This document shows positions 50,751 through 60,194 of a stretch of DNA of 64,000 bases, piece by piece; position 1 is the stretch's first letter; each line of letters starts with the position of its first letter. The DNA lies in NCBI GenBank assembly GCA_017618115.1, contig JAFZUX010000008.1, forward strand, positions 1 to 64,000, read 5' to 3'. The notes beneath the pieces were generated by a model. That model saw only the letters and a program-made list of their open reading frames with translations. It was not told the origin of the DNA and did no database searches. Position numbers and translations under genes: made by a program. The DNA is from Bacteroidales bacterium. Its GTDB lineage: Bacteria > Bacteroidota > Bacteroidia > Bacteroidales > UBA932.

Positions 50751-50758
50751 CAAAGATA
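50751..50758 (-). promoter_or_regulatory. -7 box of the purM operon
   Basis: TATCTTTG on the minus strand (50758 to 50751), with TTTG at 50778-50775 upstream (16 bases, a little short). Leader about 30 bases. Confidence 0.6.
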
Positions 50759-50817
50759 TTATGCCATTTTTGAACAAATGCGGGATTTTATCAACAAAAG
50801 GTGTAATTTTTTAAAAA

Positions 50818-50880
50818 TATACCTATATTTGCAGCGGTTATGGCAGAAAAAGTATGTAATTTTTCAAAATAATAGGTATA
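50818..50880 (+). promoter_or_regulatory. Promoter and 9-bp inverted repeat before glnN
   Basis: TATATTTG (50824-50831) is the -7 box. TATACCTAT (50818-50826) overlaps it and is the exact reverse complement of ATAGGTATA at 50872-50880, 45 bases further on. One arm covers the promoter core and the other lies in the leader, which suggests a repressor operator pair or an RNA switch tied to nitrogen supply. Confidence 0.55.
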
Positions 50881-50901
50881 AATCTCCAAAAAATCCCAAT
50901 T

Positions 50902-53103
50902 ATGAGTAATGTTCGTACCCGCGCCCTGGCAGAAAGCGCACTTCATGAGTCAAAACGCTTTTACACAGAGAACCGTCCCGTATCCGAGTACTTCGGAGTG
51001 AATGTATTTGATCTTCCCAAGATGAAACTCTTCCTCTCAGAGGAGGCCTACAACGCTGTAGTCAGCGCTATTGAGAACGGCAGTATGATAGACAGAAGCG
51101 TGGCAGACCAGATTGCGCTGGGTATGAAGAACTGGGCAGTTAAGATGGGAGCCACCCACTACACCCACTGGTTCCAGCCACTTACGGATGCAACCGCAGA
51201 GAAGCACGAGTCTTTCTCAGACCCTGTAACCAGCACTGGCGGCGGTTCATTTGAGAACTTTAGAGGAAAGACCCTCATTCAGCAGGAGCCTGACGCTTCC
51301 AGCTTCCCTAACGGAGGTCTTAGAAACACCTTTGAGGCAAGAGGTTACACCGCCTGGGACCCTACCTCCCCTGCCTTCATAATTGGACAGACACTCTGTA
51401 TACCTACTGTTTTTGTTGCATACACCGGTGAGTCTTTGGATCAGAAAACGCCTCATCTTAAATCTATTGCAGCAATAGACAAGGCTGCCGTTGCAGTCTG
51501 CAAGATGTTTGACAAGAACGTTAACAAGGTTATACCTCAATTGGGAATTGAGCAGGAGTACTTCCTTGTAGATGATGCGCTTTACAGTGCCAGACCGGAT
51601 TTAACAGCCTGCGGCAGAACCCTTCTGGGCCATACGGCAGCAAAAGATCAGCAGTTGGAAGACCACTATTTTGGAGCAATTCCAAGCCGTGTAATGGCCT
51701 TTATGCAGGACTTTGAGACGGAGGCCTACAAACTTGGCGTCCATCTTAAGACCCGTCATAACGAGGTGGCTCCTAATCAGTTTGAGTTTGCTCCGGTTTA
51801 CGGAGAGGCCAATATATCATCAGACCAGAACCTTATGATGATGATTATTATGAAGGCCATTGCAGAGAAGCATCACCTTAAAGTTATCTTCCATGAGAAA
51901 CCGTTTGACGGAGTGAACGGAAGCGGCAAGCACTGCAACTGGTCACTTATAACGGATACCGGAGTAAACCTCCTAAAACCTGGTAAGAACCCAAGAGCCA
52001 ACCTGCAGTTCCTCTGCTTCTTCTCCGCCGTAATGAGAGGAGTATATGAACATAACCATCTGCTTATGAGTACCGTAGCCTCTCTCAACAATATGTACCG
52101 TTTAGGAGGTCACGAGGCTCCGCCTGCAGTATTGAGTATCTTTATTGGAGAGACCCTCACCCGCCTGGTTGAGAGCATAGAGAATATGCCGGATGACGAA
52201 CTCTCCGCAGTAACGGACAACGAGGTTAAAGTACGCAGCAAACTCCACATTGTAAACCAGATACCGGAGATTCTGCCGGATAATACAGACCGTAACCGTA
52301 CCTCTCCGTTTGCCTTTACCGGTAACAGATTTGAGTTCAGAGCGGTAGGTTCTTCTGCAAACGTAGCCTCATCTATCTTTGTTCTCAACACCATTGTGGC
52401 AGAGCAGCTTATAAGATTCAAGAACCTTGTTACTGAAGATATGGAGAAGGGTATGAAGGAGACCAAGGCTATGATGAAGGTTATACGTCAGTTCCTCCTT
52501 GAGAGCAGAAACATACGCTTTGAGGGCAACGGTTACAGCGAGGAGTGGAGAAAGGAGGCAAAGAAGAGAGGGCTTCAGAGCATTAGCGTGCCTGCGGCAT
52601 TCAAGGAGTTTACAGATAAGAAGAACCTCAAACTCTTTGAAGATATGCAGATTATGAGCCCAAGAGAGGCTACCGCAAGATATGAGGTTTTGAATGAGAT
52701 TTACGTTAAGAAACTTCAGATTGAGGCAAGAGTATTGGGAGACCTTGTTACCAACCACGTTATCCCTACTGCTATCACCTTCCAGAATTCTCTCATTAAA
52801 AATGTTGAGGGCATAAAGGAACTCTTCCCTGCCAAGTACAAGGAAATGAGCGCAATGCAGATGAATCTGATTGAGAAGATATCCGGCTACATTAATACCC
52901 TTCACACAGAGGTTCACAACCTTGTTGAGGCAAGAAAGGTAGCAAACAAAATTACAGACATTCCAAAGAAGGCAAAGGCATATTCAGAGACGGTCTTTCC
53001 GTTTATGGAGACTATCAGAGAGAGTGCAGACAAGCTTGAGATGGTAATTGATGACGAACTCTGGCCGCTGCCAAAATACCGTGAACTCCAGTCATTCAGA
53101 TAG
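50902..53103 (+). CDS. glnN: Type III glutamine synthetase
   Basis: This 733-residue GSIII makes glutamine from glutamate, ammonia and ATP. Family signatures 'GGGSFENFRGKTLIQQEPDA', 'FPNGGLRNTFEARGYTAWDP' and 'NGSGKHCNWS' are intact, with 'EQEYFLVD' and 'TRHNEVAPNQFEFAP' as metal and substrate sites. It is far longer than the GSI of E. coli (about 470) and works as a dodecamer in Bacteroides. Monocistronic, with a hairpin after the stop. Confidence 0.97.
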   Translation: MSNVRTRALAESALHESKRFYTENRPVSEYFGVNVFDLPKMKLFLSEEAYNAVVSAIENGSMIDRSVADQIALGMKNWAVKMGATHYTHWFQPLTDATAEKHESFSDPVTSTGGGSFENFRGKTLIQQEPDASSFPNGGLRNTFEARGYTAWDPTSPAFIIGQTLCIPTVFVAYTGESLDQKTPHLKSIAAIDKAAVAVCKMFDKNVNKVIPQLGIEQEYFLVDDALYSARPDLTACGRTLLGHTAAKDQQLEDHYFGAIPSRVMAFMQDFETEAYKLGVHLKTRHNEVAPNQFEFAPVYGEANISSDQNLMMMIIMKAIAEKHHLKVIFHEKPFDGVNGSGKHCNWSLITDTGVNLLKPGKNPRANLQFLCFFSAVMRGVYEHNHLLMSTVASLNNMYRLGGHEAPPAVLSIFIGETLTRLVESIENMPDDELSAVTDNEVKVRSKLHIVNQIPEILPDNTDRNRTSPFAFTGNRFEFRAVGSSANVASSIFVLNTIVAEQLIRFKNLVTEDMEKGMKETKAMMKVIRQFLLESRNIRFEGNGYSEEWRKEAKKRGLQSISVPAAFKEFTDKKNLKLFEDMQIMSPREATARYEVLNEIYVKKLQIEARVLGDLVTNHVIPTAITFQNSLIKNVEGIKELFPAKYKEMSAMQMNLIEKISGYINTLHTEVHNLVEARKVANKITDIPKKAKAYSETVFPFMETIRESADKLEMVIDDELWPLPKYRELQSFR

Positions 53104-53127
53104 TTTGGTTTAGTAGTTCCAAAGAAA

Positions 53128-53156
53128 AAGCCGGTCCTTTTGGGCCGGCTTAATTA
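53128..53156. terminator. Terminator between glnN and the next lipoprotein
   Basis: AAGCCGGTCC (53128-53137) pairs with GGGCCGGCTT (53142-53151), loop TTTT. On the minus strand the stem is followed by TTTTTCTTT, so it chiefly ends the leftward lipoprotein transcript; on the plus strand it follows glnN with a weaker TTAATTATA. Confidence 0.8.
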
Positions 53157-53161
53157 TACAT

Positions 53162-53695
53162 TTAGTGGTTATTAAAATAAATGGTTATTGGTTCCGTCTT
53201 GGACTTGTGTTCTATTCCATCTAAGTATTCGTATCTTCTACGGCTCATATAACAATTATTCTTATCTTTTTCAACTATATACCACTCGTTTTTAACTGTA
53301 ATAACGTGTGAAGCTTTATTTGCAATATTGATAAAAAACTCCTCTTCAGTATCCTTAGCTTCACTCCAATTACCAAAAACATAACGGAAAGATCCGTTAT
53401 TATCCGAAATGCTTTGGAAACCAAAAAAATATTTTGGTTTTGTAAAATCAAAAGGAACAACTTCATTAAAAGAATAAGTTGTGTTCCGGTATGTAAGACT
53501 TGAATTTGCTATTATATTATTAGGATTATCTGGATTCAACAAACAGTTGCCATCCTGATCCACCACAGAGAATAATAAATGCCCTAAAAATTCTCCATCT
53601 GGATAGATATATTTAACATCTTCTCCATCTTTGTTACAAGAGCTGAATAAAAGAGATGTTAACACTAAAAGAATTAAAAAAATTATTCGTTTCAT
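53162..53695 (-). CDS. Lipoprotein of unknown function
   Basis: A 177-residue protein with lipoprotein signal ('LVLTSLLFSSC', Cys20). The body begins 'VKYIYPDGEFLGHLLFSVVDQDGNCLLNPDNPNN', a pattern of a short exported beta domain. It is unusually rich in Asn, Tyr and Phe, and its codons are more A/T-rich than those of its neighbours. It stands alone with its own -7 box (53718-53725) and terminator. No recognised family. Confidence 0.75.
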   Translation of the reverse strand: MKRIIFLILLVLTSLLFSSCNKDGEDVKYIYPDGEFLGHLLFSVVDQDGNCLLNPDNPNNIIANSSLTYRNTTYSFNEVVPFDFTKPKYFFGFQSISDNNGSFRYVFGNWSEAKDTEEEFFINIANKASHVITVKNEWYIVEKDKNNCYMSRRRYEYLDGIEHKSKTEPITIYFNNH

Positions 53696-53717
53696 AATAA
53701 ACGGAGCCTATTTTATA

Positions 53718-53725
53718 CAAAGGTA
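53718..53725 (-). promoter_or_regulatory. -7 box of the lipoprotein gene
   Basis: TACCTTTG on the minus strand (53725 to 53718), 22 bases before the ATG at 53695. Confidence 0.6.
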
Positions 53726-53765
53726 AAAAAATACACAAAATGTTGCTTTCGTGTTTTCACTAAAA

Positions 53766-53789
53766 AAGCCGGTCCATTTGGGCCGGCTT
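53766..53789 (-). terminator. Terminator after the second lipoprotein gene
   Basis: AAGCCGGTCC (53766-53775) and GGGCCGGCTT (53780-53789), loop ATTT, followed on the minus strand by TTTTTTA. The sequence is almost identical to the terminator at 53128-53151. Confidence 0.8.
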
Positions 53790-53815
53790 ATTGTTTTCTA
53801 TCGGTGAAGATTATT

Positions 53816-54469
53816 CTATTCGCAAGAAAGAACAATCTTGCTGAGCTCTGAAAGCTTCTCCCAGCTCTTGTCACTGAATTTGAGGTCTTTGTCAATCTCA
53901 ATCTCAGTTCCCTTTACAACAACGTTGTTCTCGTTAGCAAGCTTTGCAAGATCAAAGTTACCTACTGCTTTGTTCTCATAACCCTCAACAGGCTGGCCCT
54001 CTTTGTCAAGAACGGTGCACTTTACATTGATGAACTTCTTGCCCTGGTTAGCCTCTGCGTTGAGGTCAAAGTCCTCAGCCAAAGCAACTTTACCCTTTGT
54101 AGTAAAGGTTACAAAGTCATTGAAAGGAGTAACCTTCTCAATTGCCATAGGAGCAGCAATAGTAATAACTGTTGTTCCCTCTGCAAGCTCTGTAGGAAGC
54201 TCGTTGCCAACTACGCTAGGAGCAGCCTTTTCTACGTCCTCCTTAAATTGGCTGGCAAGTTTAGCACCCTTTGAGATGAGTTTAGCCATATCGCTGAGAC
54301 TCTTCATATTCTCAGCATCTTTCTTCAGCTTTTCACCCTCATCCATCAGATTTTTAACAATTGAAGGAATCTTTCCAAAAGGATTGCCTTTTGCTCCCTT
54401 GTCACCGCCGCAGGAAACCATAAATGCTGCGAACATAGCGCAGAGCACAATGATAGATAGTTTTTTCAT
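53816..54469 (-). CDS. Lipoprotein of unknown function
   Basis: A 217-residue protein with lipoprotein signal ('MFAAFMVSC', Cys20) followed by 'GGDKGAKG'. The N-terminal third is charged and helical ('NLMDEGEKLKKDAENMKSL'), the rest beta-rich with an Asp/Glu bias. It lies 27 bases after the aminotransferase stop and may be cotranscribed with it. I do not recognise the family. Confidence 0.75.
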   Translation of the reverse strand: MKKLSIIVLCAMFAAFMVSCGGDKGAKGNPFGKIPSIVKNLMDEGEKLKKDAENMKSLSDMAKLISKGAKLASQFKEDVEKAAPSVVGNELPTELAEGTTVITIAAPMAIEKVTPFNDFVTFTTKGKVALAEDFDLNAEANQGKKFINVKCTVLDKEGQPVEGYENKAVGNFDLAKLANENNVVVKGTEIEIDKDLKFSDKSWEKLSELSKIVLSCE

Positions 54470-54496
54470 AATAATATTATTTTTATGGGTTAATAA

Positions 54497-55693
54497 TTAC
54501 TTTCTTCCCGGGTAAACCTTAAGGCCTTCCTCAAGGCACTTGATTGCATGCTCAATGTCTTCTACCTTAAGCACGTATGCAAGTCTTACCTCATCTGTTC
54601 CTCTGCCAGGAGTTGCATAGAATCCTGCAGCAGGAGCAACCATTGTGGTCTCACCGTTGTAGTTGAACTCCTCAAGCATCCACTTTGCAAACTTCTCTGC
54701 ATCATCTACAGGGAGGCGTGCAATGGTGTAGAATGCACCCATAGGTTTTGGAGTGTAAACTCCAGGAATCTTGTTAAGAAGATCTATCATCACATCTCTT
54801 CTGTGAATGTACTCAGCCTTAACTGCTGCAAAGTACTCTTTTGGAGTATCCAATGCTGCCTCAGCTGCAATCTGCTCAACAACAGGTGAGCAGAGACGGC
54901 TCTGTGCAAACTTCAGAAGGGCTGCCATAACCTCTTTGTTCTTAGATACTATGCAGCCGATACGTGCGCCGCACATGCTGTATCTCTTTGATACTGAGTC
55001 CAAAAGCATAACATTCTGCTCAAGGCCCTCAAGCTGCATTGCAGAGAAGTGAGGAACGTCTGAGTAGCAGAACTCACGGTAAACCTCGTCTGAAAGGAGG
55101 AATATATCATGCTTCTTAACTATCTCACCAAGTTTCTGGAGTGACTCCTTTGAGTAAAGAGTACCGGTTGGGTTACCAGGGTTGCAGATGAGGATAGCTT
55201 TTGTCTTTGGAGTGATGTACTTGTCAAACTCCTCAATTGGAGGAACCTGGAAGCCGTCATCTATCTTTGTGGAGATAGGAACCAAAGTAACGCCGTTCTG
55301 AACTGCAAACGCTCTGTAGTTGGTGTAGAAAGGCTCCATTACAACTACCTCGTCACCTGGGTTGCAGATAACGCTGATGGCAAAGAGTACGGACTCGCTG
55401 CCGGAAGTTGTAACAATTACATCCTTGTAGTCTACGTTGATACCCAGTTTGTTGTAGTATCCTGCAAGGCCCTTGCGGTAAGACTCAATACCTGCTGAAT
55501 TAGAGTAAGCAAGGTTGTTCAGATGAATGTTTCTGATGGCCTCCATTACACACTCAGGAGAGTCAATATCAGGCTGGCCGATGTTAAGATGAAACACCTT
55601 CACTCCTCTCTTCTTTGCATCGTCTGCAAAAGGAACGAGCTTACGGATAGGAGAAGCCGGAAGGTCTATTGCTTTCTTAGAAAGAGTTAACAT
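54497..55693 (-). CDS. Class I/II pyridoxal-phosphate aminotransferase
   Basis: This 398-residue aminotransferase has 'NPGNPTGTLYS' (cofactor loop) and the Schiff-base lysine in 'SVSKRYSMCGARIG', plus 'GTDEVRLAYV' near the C-terminus binding the substrate carboxylate. It resembles aspartate aminotransferases of the AAT-I group common in Bacteroidota. The acceptor pair cannot be read with certainty; it could also be a tyrosine/aromatic or alanine-type enzyme. Confidence 0.88.
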   Translation of the reverse strand: MLTLSKKAIDLPASPIRKLVPFADDAKKRGVKVFHLNIGQPDIDSPECVMEAIRNIHLNNLAYSNSAGIESYRKGLAGYYNKLGINVDYKDVIVTTSGSESVLFAISVICNPGDEVVVMEPFYTNYRAFAVQNGVTLVPISTKIDDGFQVPPIEEFDKYITPKTKAILICNPGNPTGTLYSKESLQKLGEIVKKHDIFLLSDEVYREFCYSDVPHFSAMQLEGLEQNVMLLDSVSKRYSMCGARIGCIVSKNKEVMAALLKFAQSRLCSPVVEQIAAEAALDTPKEYFAAVKAEYIHRRDVMIDLLNKIPGVYTPKPMGAFYTIARLPVDDAEKFAKWMLEEFNYNGETTMVAPAAGFYATPGRGTDEVRLAYVLKVEDIEHAIKCLEEGLKVYPGRK

Positions 55694-55736
55694 AATTAAT
55701 TGAATATTAAATTTATAATTATTTGATCTTTAGTTT

Positions 55737-57221
55737 CTAGTCTGCGCTTGCAAGTGAGTACATAAAGCCCTCCAAACCCTTTTGGATTTCACTGGTCTTG
55801 CAAGAGTAATTGTTTACAAGTATTGCAAATTTAATGAGTCCGTGTTTAGGACCTGCATAAACATAACCGGCGTAGGTTTTTACACAGGAGAGGGAGCCGC
55901 TCTTTGCGTGAACCCTTCCTGCAATCTCAGGATCAAACTGCTTTGCCTTAAGCACGTTACGCAGTGTTCCAACTCCTGAGTATGGGAAACTTGCAATATA
56001 CTTTTCAAATACCGGCTGCTTTGACATCATAGTGTAGAAGCGGCAGAAGAATGCTGGTGAGAGGTAGTTCTCTCTGCTAAGGCCGCTGCCGTCATCCTGA
56101 GTGTAGCCCACCTTATTAACTCCCAAAGAGTCAATGAGTTTAATGGCAGCCTTGGTTGCGGCTGAATATGTACCCTCTCCAAACATCTTCTTACCCAGAG
56201 TCTTAAAAATGGTCTCAGCATAGAAGTTGTTTGAGATATGGTTTGTAACCTCAACAATTTTCCAGAGTTCCGGAGAGGTGGTCTGCACAATCTGAGTCAG
56301 AGGTTCTTCTGCCTTAACCTCCTCAACTGCATAGATTTCCGGATCCACAGAGATGCCCTTTGAAATGAGGTAGTCTCTGAATGCCAGTCCGCAGGAGAGG
56401 TATGCAAATTTATTGGAGACGGTAGATCTGATTGTATCTCTGTCCATAGGAACGGTACCCTCAAATTTACCCACTCTTGCAAGATCTGAAACAAAATACT
56501 CAGACCAGTCTCCGCTCTTTGCAGGACCTGTGGTAAGGTTGTTAACATATTTGAAATCAGGTATGAACGGATAGGTAACTATAACCTTTGCAGGCTCACC
56601 TACGCTCTTGCCCGGAACAATCTTGATGTTCTGAACATCCTCATGGAAAGGAAGTCCGCTAGGTGCCGAACCATAGTCATATCCAATGTTGCCCCAGGTC
56701 CAGGATGATGGAATCACCTCTCTTGCAAGGTAGCGGTCATCTACAATTATATTTCCCTCCACCTTGTTGATTCCCAAAGCCTTCATTGCCTCCGTCCAAA
56801 CTCCGAATATGGAGTCTATCTTGTATGCAACGGGATCCTCGGAACCAAGAGTAGGATCTCCGCCGCCTATTATGTAGAGGTTGCCTCTTAAGAGGCCTCC
56901 GCTTATCTTTCCGCTGTAACTTAAAGTGGTTGTAAATCTGTAATCTTCACCAAGATAGACCAGTCCCAAACCGGTTGTGATAGTCTTCAGGGTTGAAGCT
57001 GTAAGAACGGGATGGGTAGAGTTCCACTCCGCTATAGTCTTACCGTTTTCATCTACTGCCTTAATGGCGGTAACGGCGTTTATAAAGTTAGGATTCTTCT
57101 TAAGTACCTGATCTATATAGCCCTGAGGTGTATAGGCAGATTTCTGCGCCTGAGCCAAAGCAACTCCTGATAAAAGAGTCAGAGCACAGACAAGTGATAA
57201 AATGTTTACAATCCTCTTCAT
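55737..57221 (-). CDS. dacB: D-alanyl-D-alanine carboxypeptidase (PBP4 type)
   Basis: This 494-residue penicillin-binding protein of class C trims peptidoglycan peptides. A signal peptide ('VCALTLLSGVALAQA') leads to the active-site 'STLK' (Ser76, Lys79), 'SNN' near residue 331 and 'KSG' in 'HAKSGSL' near 440, the three catalytic motifs. Domains inserted between SxxK and SxN are typical of PBP4. It is 30 bases after a membrane-protein gene, and an aminotransferase follows. Confidence 0.93.
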   Translation of the reverse strand: MKRIVNILSLVCALTLLSGVALAQAQKSAYTPQGYIDQVLKKNPNFINAVTAIKAVDENGKTIAEWNSTHPVLTASTLKTITTGLGLVYLGEDYRFTTTLSYSGKISGGLLRGNLYIIGGGDPTLGSEDPVAYKIDSIFGVWTEAMKALGINKVEGNIIVDDRYLAREVIPSSWTWGNIGYDYGSAPSGLPFHEDVQNIKIVPGKSVGEPAKVIVTYPFIPDFKYVNNLTTGPAKSGDWSEYFVSDLARVGKFEGTVPMDRDTIRSTVSNKFAYLSCGLAFRDYLISKGISVDPEIYAVEEVKAEEPLTQIVQTTSPELWKIVEVTNHISNNFYAETIFKTLGKKMFGEGTYSAATKAAIKLIDSLGVNKVGYTQDDGSGLSRENYLSPAFFCRFYTMMSKQPVFEKYIASFPYSGVGTLRNVLKAKQFDPEIAGRVHAKSGSLSCVKTYAGYVYAGPKHGLIKFAILVNNYSCKTSEIQKGLEGFMYSLASAD

Positions 57222-57251
57222 ATTAGTTACAAATGAGTGCCAAATTTAATT

Positions 57252-58217
57252 CTAAACTATGAAAATAGCAAGTCTGGCTAAAACCAGGGCGCAGAGCAAC
57301 AGAACCATCTCCACCCTCAGCCACGCTTTATTTCCGTACTGGCCGAAGAACTTTGCTAGGAGGATTCCTGCCGGGGCGGCCATCAGTATTGAGACCGGAG
57401 AGGAGTTAATTCCCGCATAGAGGAAAAAGAGCAGGGCGGAGACCACCGCATATATGCACTGTGTATTCACAGCATAAGCCTCTGCTATTCCGTACCTTTT
57501 AGAATTAGAATAGAGAAGTATGATAGCGTGTGCCAGAACTACGGCAATAGTGACAATTAGAAATATCTCCGATATTCCCCAGGAGAAGTTGGAGGTGGAG
57601 ATGTAGGTCATATCCTGCACCATCCTTTTGATAAATGGGTATATCTCTCCAAATATGAGGAATCTTATGCCCAAAAGAAGAATAAACGGCACGGCAAAAC
57701 CGCCCAGGCACTTTAGAAGGCTCCTAACTGCATCTCCTTCATCTACTAGAAGAAGAAGAAGAACCAGCGGGAATAGCCAAACGGTTGGTGCAAAGAACAT
57801 TGCAGAGATGGCCATAAAAAAGAAGCAGGTAAAGTACTGCCTCTGCAAAAGTGAAAAATGAGCCCACAACAGGGTTATGGCGGATACATATACTGCCGAG
57901 AATGAGACTGCGGTGTGGTTTACAAAGAGTATGGCTGCGCAAAGAGCCATGGATGAGAATTTTATCCATCGGGATGACTCTACGACAGAACTAATAAGGT
58001 AGGTGGAAAATAGCAGCACGGCGGCCAGCACTATGCCCAGAAAAATACCCAGAGAACCACTGTAGAGAGGTGTGATGTCTAGATAGTCAGAAAAGATTGG
58101 TACCCACTCTATTACGGGTTGGGGTTCCGGCACGAAGAAGGCGGTTATGGCAAGAAACAGAGCCACGGCATAAAGCGCCACTCTGAAAACTGTTCCCGTT
58201 ACCTCCCCCCTCTGCAT
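57252..58217 (-). CDS. Multi-spanning membrane protein of unknown function
   Basis: This 321-residue protein has about nine or ten hydrophobic helices spread over its length and few charged segments. It resembles the Bacteroidota DUF6427-type membrane proteins, though this is a weak call. No transporter signature is clear. It starts 2 bases after the purD stop and precedes dacB by 30 bases, so an envelope role with dacB and the deacetylase is plausible. Confidence 0.7.
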   Translation of the reverse strand: MQRGEVTGTVFRVALYAVALFLAITAFFVPEPQPVIEWVPIFSDYLDITPLYSGSLGIFLGIVLAAVLLFSTYLISSVVESSRWIKFSSMALCAAILFVNHTAVSFSAVYVSAITLLWAHFSLLQRQYFTCFFFMAISAMFFAPTVWLFPLVLLLLLVDEGDAVRSLLKCLGGFAVPFILLLGIRFLIFGEIYPFIKRMVQDMTYISTSNFSWGISEIFLIVTIAVVLAHAIILLYSNSKRYGIAEAYAVNTQCIYAVVSALLFFLYAGINSSPVSILMAAPAGILLAKFFGQYGNKAWLRVEMVLLLCALVLARLAIFIV

Positions 58218-58219
58218 CT

Positions 58220-59554
58220 CTAACTCTCTTTAATGTAACGGATTATATCAAGACCTATATCCTTTCTGAAGTTCTTACCCTCAAAAAAAATCTTATCCAC
58301 CATATCGTAGGCGGCCTCTCTCCCCTCTTCAATCTTCTCAGTTTCAGTCTCTGAGAGATAACTACCGTTGGTCGTTACCGCAAAGACTCTTCCGCCGGAA
58401 GTTACAAGTTCTCCATTCTCATTAATTGCGGTTCCGCTGTGGAATATCTTTACCCTGCCGCTGAAGGTGTTCTCTTTAATAAGCGGATTACCACTGATTT
58501 TCATACCTTTACGGTAACTCTCCGGGTATCCTCCGGAAACGCATACAACGGTAAGGGCGTTCTCCGCTGCAATCTTTATGGTCTCGTTTTTAAGTTCTCC
58601 CTTTGCGCAGGAGATAAGATGTGAGAGAAGATCAGAGTCTATTCTGGTCATAACAGCCTCTGTCTCAGGATCTCCCATTCTTACGTTGTACTCTATTACG
58701 TAAGGGTCTCCGCCGCAGTTCATAAGCCCCAGGAAGATAAAACCTCTGTAGTCAATCCCCTCACTCTGAAGTCCTTTGAGGGTTGGCTCAATGATTCTGC
58801 TTTTAACCTTACCCATAAACTCCTCAGTAACGAAAGGAACCGGAGAAACTGCTCCCATTCCACCCGTATTGAGTCCTGTATCTCCATCCCCTATTCTCTT
58901 ATAATCCTTAGCCTCAGGAAGTACCAAATAATCCTTGCCGTCTGTAAGAATAAAGACGGATACCTCTATTCCGGAAAGGAACTGCTCAATAACCACTCTG
59001 CTTGAGGCGTTTCCGAATTTTCCCCCGAGCATGCTGCGAAGCTCCTTCTTTGCCTCCTCAAGAGAGTTGAGAATTACCACCCCTTTACCCGCTGCAAGTC
59101 CGTCTGCCTTAAGCACATACGGAGCCTTAAGCGACTCCAGGAATATATTCCCCTCCCCGATGGTTTCACCTCTGAAAGATTTGAACGCTGCCGTAGGAAT
59201 GTTGTATTTCTGCATAAACTCTTTTGCAAACTCTTTGCTCCCTTCCAGACGGGCACCCGCCTTTCCCGGTCCTACAAAGAGGACGTGCTTAAGTTCCGCG
59301 TCTGCCTCAAAGTTATCTCTAAGTCCCAATACCAAAGGCTCTTCCGGCCCCACTACAACCAAGTCTATCTTGTTGCTGAGAACAACCTCCTTAACCGCAG
59401 AGAAATCCTTGGGACTTCCGCTAATGAGTGTTGCAATCTGAGAGCATCCGGGATTGCCGGGCATAACAAACAGATTAGTGCAGAGGGGGCTTTGCTTTAT
59501 CTTCCAAGCAATTGCATGCTCTCTGCCTCCGCTTCCAAGTACGAGTACATTCAT
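58220..59554 (-). CDS. purD: Phosphoribosylamine-glycine ligase
   Basis: GAR synthetase of purine synthesis, an ATP-grasp enzyme joining phosphoribosylamine and glycine. 'VLGSGGREHAIAWK' begins the protein. 'KADGLAAGKGVV' is the ATP-grasp loop and 'EYNVRMGDPETEA' the C-terminal signature. At 444 residues it is a little longer than the usual 425. It is 10 bases after the deacetylase gene. purM is in another operon 8 kb away. Confidence 0.96.
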   Translation of the reverse strand: MNVLVLGSGGREHAIAWKIKQSPLCTNLFVMPGNPGCSQIATLISGSPKDFSAVKEVVLSNKIDLVVVGPEEPLVLGLRDNFEADAELKHVLFVGPGKAGARLEGSKEFAKEFMQKYNIPTAAFKSFRGETIGEGNIFLESLKAPYVLKADGLAAGKGVVILNSLEEAKKELRSMLGGKFGNASSRVVIEQFLSGIEVSVFILTDGKDYLVLPEAKDYKRIGDGDTGLNTGGMGAVSPVPFVTEEFMGKVKSRIIEPTLKGLQSEGIDYRGFIFLGLMNCGGDPYVIEYNVRMGDPETEAVMTRIDSDLLSHLISCAKGELKNETIKIAAENALTVVCVSGGYPESYRKGMKISGNPLIKENTFSGRVKIFHSGTAINENGELVTSGGRVFAVTTNGSYLSETETEKIEEGREAAYDMVDKIFFEGKNFRKDIGLDIIRYIKES

Positions 59555-59564
59555 ATCTAACGCT

Positions 59565-60176
59565 TTACAATTCTATTTTTTGACTGTGAAGTCCCTTGTC
59601 CTTAATTGCCTGAAGCACAACCGGAAGCGCCTCCCAAAGGTTGCGGGCGCACTTTATGGAATCATGAAAGGCAATGATTGCTCCGCTCTCCAGATAAGGA
59701 ACTACCTGTTTTGCACACTCTTTGCTCTTTAGGTGACGGCTGTAATCCTTGCTGATTATTGTCCAAAGTATCATACGATACCTCTCTGCAAGAACTCTGG
59801 CCTGATTAGGTCCTATGCGTGCATAAGGGGGACGGAAAAGATTTGAGTGGATGAGATCTGAAGCAATGTCAATATCACGAACATAATCTCCGGTCTTCAA
59901 TCCCCACCCCTTTACATGGCTATATGAGTGATTTCCAACGGCATGCCCCCTTCTTTTAATCTCTTCAAAGAGATCCGGGAAGAGTTCTACGTTCTTGCCT
60001 ATGCAGAAAAAGGTTGCCTTTGCGTCAAATTTATCCAGTTGATCCAACACCCAGGGAGTCACCTCCGGACGAGGGCCGTCATCAAAAGTGAGATAGACCT
60101 CGTTTCTCTCGTTTGGAAGGCTCCAAATGAAGGAGGGAAACATTCTTTTGATAAATTTTGGAGGGTTAATCTTCAT
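59565..60176 (-). CDS. Polysaccharide deacetylase-like protein (NodB fold)
   Basis: Starting at ATG 60176 (203 residues). The NodB motifs are 'TFDDGPRPE' (Asp32, Asp33) and 'HSYSH' (His83, His87), giving the metal triad, with 'RPPYARIG' and 'AFHDS' as further motifs. No signal peptide is seen, so it is cytosolic or anchored elsewhere. The substrate may be peptidoglycan or another N-acetylated sugar. First gene of the purD-membrane protein-dacB operon. A TTG start 7 codons earlier is possible but falls inside the -7 box. Confidence 0.88.
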   Translation of the reverse strand: MKINPPKFIKRMFPSFIWSLPNERNEVYLTFDDGPRPEVTPWVLDQLDKFDAKATFFCIGKNVELFPDLFEEIKRRGHAVGNHSYSHVKGWGLKTGDYVRDIDIASDLIHSNLFRPPYARIGPNQARVLAERYRMILWTIISKDYSRHLKSKECAKQVVPYLESGAIIAFHDSIKCARNLWEALPVVLQAIKDKGLHSQKIEL

Positions 60177-60194
60177 GTCCTCAGTGTTGGTCTG

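Noticed and set aside
50715..50777. Upstream extension of purM
   Set aside because: It runs past the -7 box at 50751-50758; the conserved start is at ATG 50714.
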